The translations under genes were made by a program, and so were the position numbers. From Mactromeris polynyma (Eukaryota > Mollusca > Bivalvia > Venerida > Mactridae): a stretch of 64,000 nucleotides of DNA. Under the pieces are notes generated by a model. It saw nothing but the letters and a program-made list of their open reading frames with translations, was not told the origin of the DNA and searched no databases. This document shows positions 60,001 through 64,000 of the stretch, in pieces (position 1 is the stretch's first letter; each line of letters begins with the position of its first letter). Location of the stretch: NCBI GenBank assembly GCA_032209605.1, contig JASFXZ010000020.1, positions 2,115,501 to 2,179,500 on the forward strand, written 5' to 3'.

Positions 60001-63000
60001 ATAATGTTTGTTTATAAGCATAATTGCTGGTTTAGACAATAGTCAATTGTATATATAGCGTGTCCATCATCGGTCTGGTGCTGGTCATTGTTGCAGTAAC
60101 AGCAGTAGAAATAATACTGTGGGTAGAAGTATAACACTACATTGCAGTACTACTAACAGTACCGGTGTAGCGGTGAGTAGCAGAAATAGTGCTGGTACTG
60201 CTAGCTCTGCCACTATCGATCACTTCGCATCGATGTGCCCAGTCGAACGATACACTGGAGCAGACTCTTCCAAATGAAGGCACCGACAGGTAACTAACAT
60301 TTCTCTATACTAGGCGTTAACAGATTTTCTCACACAATTTATTGGAAGGGTCATCGTTTCAGACGACTCCGTCATTATTTAGTGAAGATTTTCAAAATTA
60401 AAATAACGTCCAAGCTGTTTTAACTAGTGTAAATAATAAGCGCCTAGAAACAGTCAGAATTTGTTGTTTTGATTTCAGTCCGCTGATATATACATCAAGT
60501 ACGGCGCCAGACTAAGCCAACATGATGACATGATGCAGAAAGTATTTCAGTTGATACCATGTTGTCTGCGACAAGGAATGATCTCAAACTATGGGTAATG
60601 ATAAAATATAAATATATTTATTTCACTCGAGGACGAAAATGGTTTTATACCAACAACTGCGGATCGTTTTCTCGTTCGCTGCGGGTCATATTATTTTACA
60701 CTGGGGACCATTTTATAATTATTGAGATTCTTTTTTGTAAACTGCAGGCCATTTAATCGTAGAAAAAGGTTCATTTGTGAACTGCGGGTTGATTTGTTGT
60801 ACAATGCGGTTCATTTAATTATTCGTATGAAAAGATTATTACAAAGAATTTCTCCGGAAATTCATTTTTTTTTGTAAAAAAAGTATCGAGAAAGTGCTGA
60901 GTTTGATTTCTGTCACATTTGCAGATGGTTATCAACATTTTTGTCACGAACCACCTATCTCCTGCGTGTGACAAGATTTCAACATGCTATGACACGTGAG
61001 GAACTTGAAAAACAATTCATTGAACTGAGAAAACACGTGGAAGACTTGCAGGTTGGTCACGTGATCCGTTTTATACCATCATCATAGTGCATTAATGACA
61101 AATACGTTATATACACACATAATTTTTTTTCTCCTTCATGTACTGTACATATCCCACTCTGGGTCATCGTGGTACACGATGTATTTATAAATACATTTGC
61201 ATGTATGTTTTGGATGAATCAAAACGAAATTAAGGGGGTGCAAATTTGTTTTTAATTGACCGCGAACTGGTGCATAAACTTTCAGGATTGATCCATGTCA
61301 ATTTAGGCAAGAAATTGCAACCGTGCGTAAAACTATAACATATGTTTCATTTACTTTTCTTTCAAAACACAATAGACTTTTCTTCATCAAGGCACAGAAA
61401 AGCACTAACAACTCTGTAAAAGTTCTATTCTATCATTTAACATTAAATGCACACGTGATACTAAATTATGAATTCTATCAAAATGCAAAAAAAAAAATAC
61501 TTTCATCAAAATTTTATATTCACTCTAAATCGTCATTTTGGCTTAAAAATTGTTTTTGGCGTTAGTACTACATGTGATTGTCACTAGTTCTCTCCCCTTC
61601 TATAAACAGTCTATAGTATGTTATATATATAGTACTACATGACAATGTCACTAGTTCTCTCCCCTTCTATATACATTCTATAGTATATTATATATATAGT
61701 ACTACATGTGATTGTCACTAGTTCTCTCCCCTTCTATATACATTCTATAGTATATTATATATATAGTACTACATGACAATGTCACTAGTTCTCTCCCCTT
61801 CTATATACATTCTATAGTATATTATATATATAGTACTACATGTGATTGTCACTAGTTCTCTCCCCTTCTATAAACATTCTATAGTATATTATATTTAAAG
61901 TACTACATGCCATTGTCACTAGTTCTCTCCCCTTCTATATACATTCTATAGTATTTTATATATATAGTACTACATGTGATTTTCACTAGTTCTCTCCCCT
62001 TCTATAAACATTCTATAATATATTATATACATAGTACTACATGTCATTGTCACTAGTTCTCTCCCCTTCTATAAACATTCTATAGTATATTATTTATATA
62101 GTACTACATGTGATTGTCACTAGTTCTCTCCCCTTCTATAAACATTCTATAGTATATTATATATATAGTACTACATGTGATTGTCACTAGTTCTCTCCCC
62201 TTCTGTAAACATTCTATAGTATATTATATATATAGTACTACATGTGATTGTCACTAGTTCTCTCCCCTTCTATATACATTCTATAGTATATTATATATAT
62301 AGTACTACATGTGATTGTCACTAGTTCTCTCCCCTTCTATAAACATTCTATAGTATATTATATATATAGTACTACATGTGATTGTCACTAGTTCTCTCCC
62401 CTTCTATAAACATTATATAGTATATTATATATATAGTACTACATGTGATTGTCACTAGTTCTCTCCCCTTCTATAAACATTCTATAGTATATTTTATATA
62501 TAGTACTACATGTGATTGTCACTAGTTCTCTCCCCTTCTATAAACATTATATAGTATATTATATATATAGTACTACATGTGATTGTCACTAGTTCTCTCC
62601 CCTTCTATAAACATTCTATAGTATATTATATATATAGTACTACATGTGATTGTCACTAGTTCTCTCCCCTTCTATAAACATTCTATAGTATATTATATAT
62701 ATAGTACTACATGTGATTGTCACTAGTTCTCTCCCCTTCTATAAACATTATATAGTATATTATATATATAGTACTACATGTGATTGTCACTAGTTCTCTC
62801 CCCTTCTATATACATTCTATAGTATATTATATATATAGTACTACATGTGATTGTCACTAGTTCTCTCCCCTTCTATAAACAGTCTATAGTATGTTATATA
62901 TATAGTACTACATGACAATGTCACTAGTTCTCTCCCCTTCTATATACATTCTATAGTATATTATATATATAGTACTACATGTGATTGTCACTAGTTCTCT

Positions 63001-64000
63001 CCCCTTCTATATACATTCTATAGTATATTATATATATAGTACTACATGTGATTGTCACTAGTTCTCTCCCCTTCTATATACATTCTATAGTATATTATAT
63101 ATATAGTACTACATGACAATGTCACTAGTTCTCTCCCCTTCTATATACATTCTATAGTATATTATATATATAGTACTACATGCCATTGTCACTAGTTCTC
63201 TCCCCTTCTATATACATTCTTTAGTATATTATATATAGTACAATAAGTCTGACCAAACATCAACATCAATTAAATACTAAACAGTCTTAAGCATGAATAA
63301 CGTATCTTTCAAACGACACGTACACTATGCAAACCCGTCAGAAATGCATCAAAATGTGCACATACCTCGTCGATCTGCTTTACCTTCTGAAGACGGCACG
63401 AAACGCAAAGTAGGGGAGAGAACTCGTGACAATGTCCTGTTACAAGTACTGGTAAACAACCGATGATGCGATCATCAGGAGTGATTAGTATTATTTGCAA
63501 ACCCTTTTCACAATCGATGTAAAATAAATGAGTTTGACACATTTTTTTACAATTCTGTCTTTCAGAAAAATACTGAAGATTCTATCAAAAGATTGAGAGA
63601 TAAAGTGAATTACGAGATATTCAAAATCACAAACGCTCTGCAGGATGTACTCAAAAGTCGTAGATTCATTGACAGGTAAATAGTCATAGCATTAAAGAGC
63701 GCAATAAATGCAATGTATCTCAATTTTACGTAATAGCGACCACTGATGCTCGCTATAATTATAAAGGTATGGTTTGACCACTGATGCTCGCTATATTTAT
63801 AAAGGTATGGTTTGACCACTGATGCGCACGCTATACTTATAAAGGTATGGTTTGACCACTGATGCGCTCGCTATAATTATAAAGGTATGGTTTGACCACT
63901 GATGCGCTCGCTATAATTATAAAGGTATGGTTTGACCACTGATGCGCTCGCTATAATCATAAAGGTATGGTTTGAGGATTGAAGAAGTAGTTTCATGTGG

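Overview
The window is animal nuclear DNA, AT-rich, with split genes, GT-AG introns, tRNA-derived SINEs, short inverted-repeat DNA transposons (MITEs) and about twenty tandem arrays. By my boundaries the arrays alone fill about 12.4 kb, or 19%. The repeat style (tRNA-headed SINEs, MITE-linked minisatellites) and the lineage-specific cysteine-rich secreted proteins point to a mollusc, most likely a bivalve. That placement is inference. There are no bacterial operons and no CRISPR array. The long open frames in the window are almost all tandem arrays whose unit lacks stop codons.

I find three spliced protein genes. Gene A (+, exons from 2103 to 10061, 5' end missing) and gene C (-, 37561 to 15840, complete, 355 residues) are paralogues facing each other tail to tail. 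Each encodes three copies of a six-cysteine module. Every module is split over two exons with the same intron phases (in at phase 1, internal intron phase 2), and a C-terminal hydrophobic tail follows that looks like a GPI-anchor signal. Gene C also has a signal-peptide exon 13.2 kb upstream of its next exon. The module family is not one I can name with confidence. Gene B (+, 46843 to 63675, 3' end missing) is a dynamin/mitofusin-like large GTPase spread over ten exons, with P-loop, DTPG and NKWE motifs and the start of a C-terminal helical region.

Layout: 1-879 is a 30-bp array; 2103-10061 is gene A, with arrays and a dead mariner transposase in its introns; 10062-15839 is intergenic; 15840-37561 is gene C; 37562-46842 is intergenic and rich in repeats; 46843-63675 is gene B, with very repetitive introns; the window ends in a 40-bp array.

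The most interesting signal beyond the genes is that several minisatellites are expansions of pieces of dispersed elements that also occur unexpanded in this window. SINE-derived arrays lie at 8599, 38672 and 42921, a MITE arm is amplified about 25 times at 61565-63241, and two arrays (30797, 34240) come from another MITE family. Several MITE families share a CAGTnnnACCTC-like end and a TA target site.
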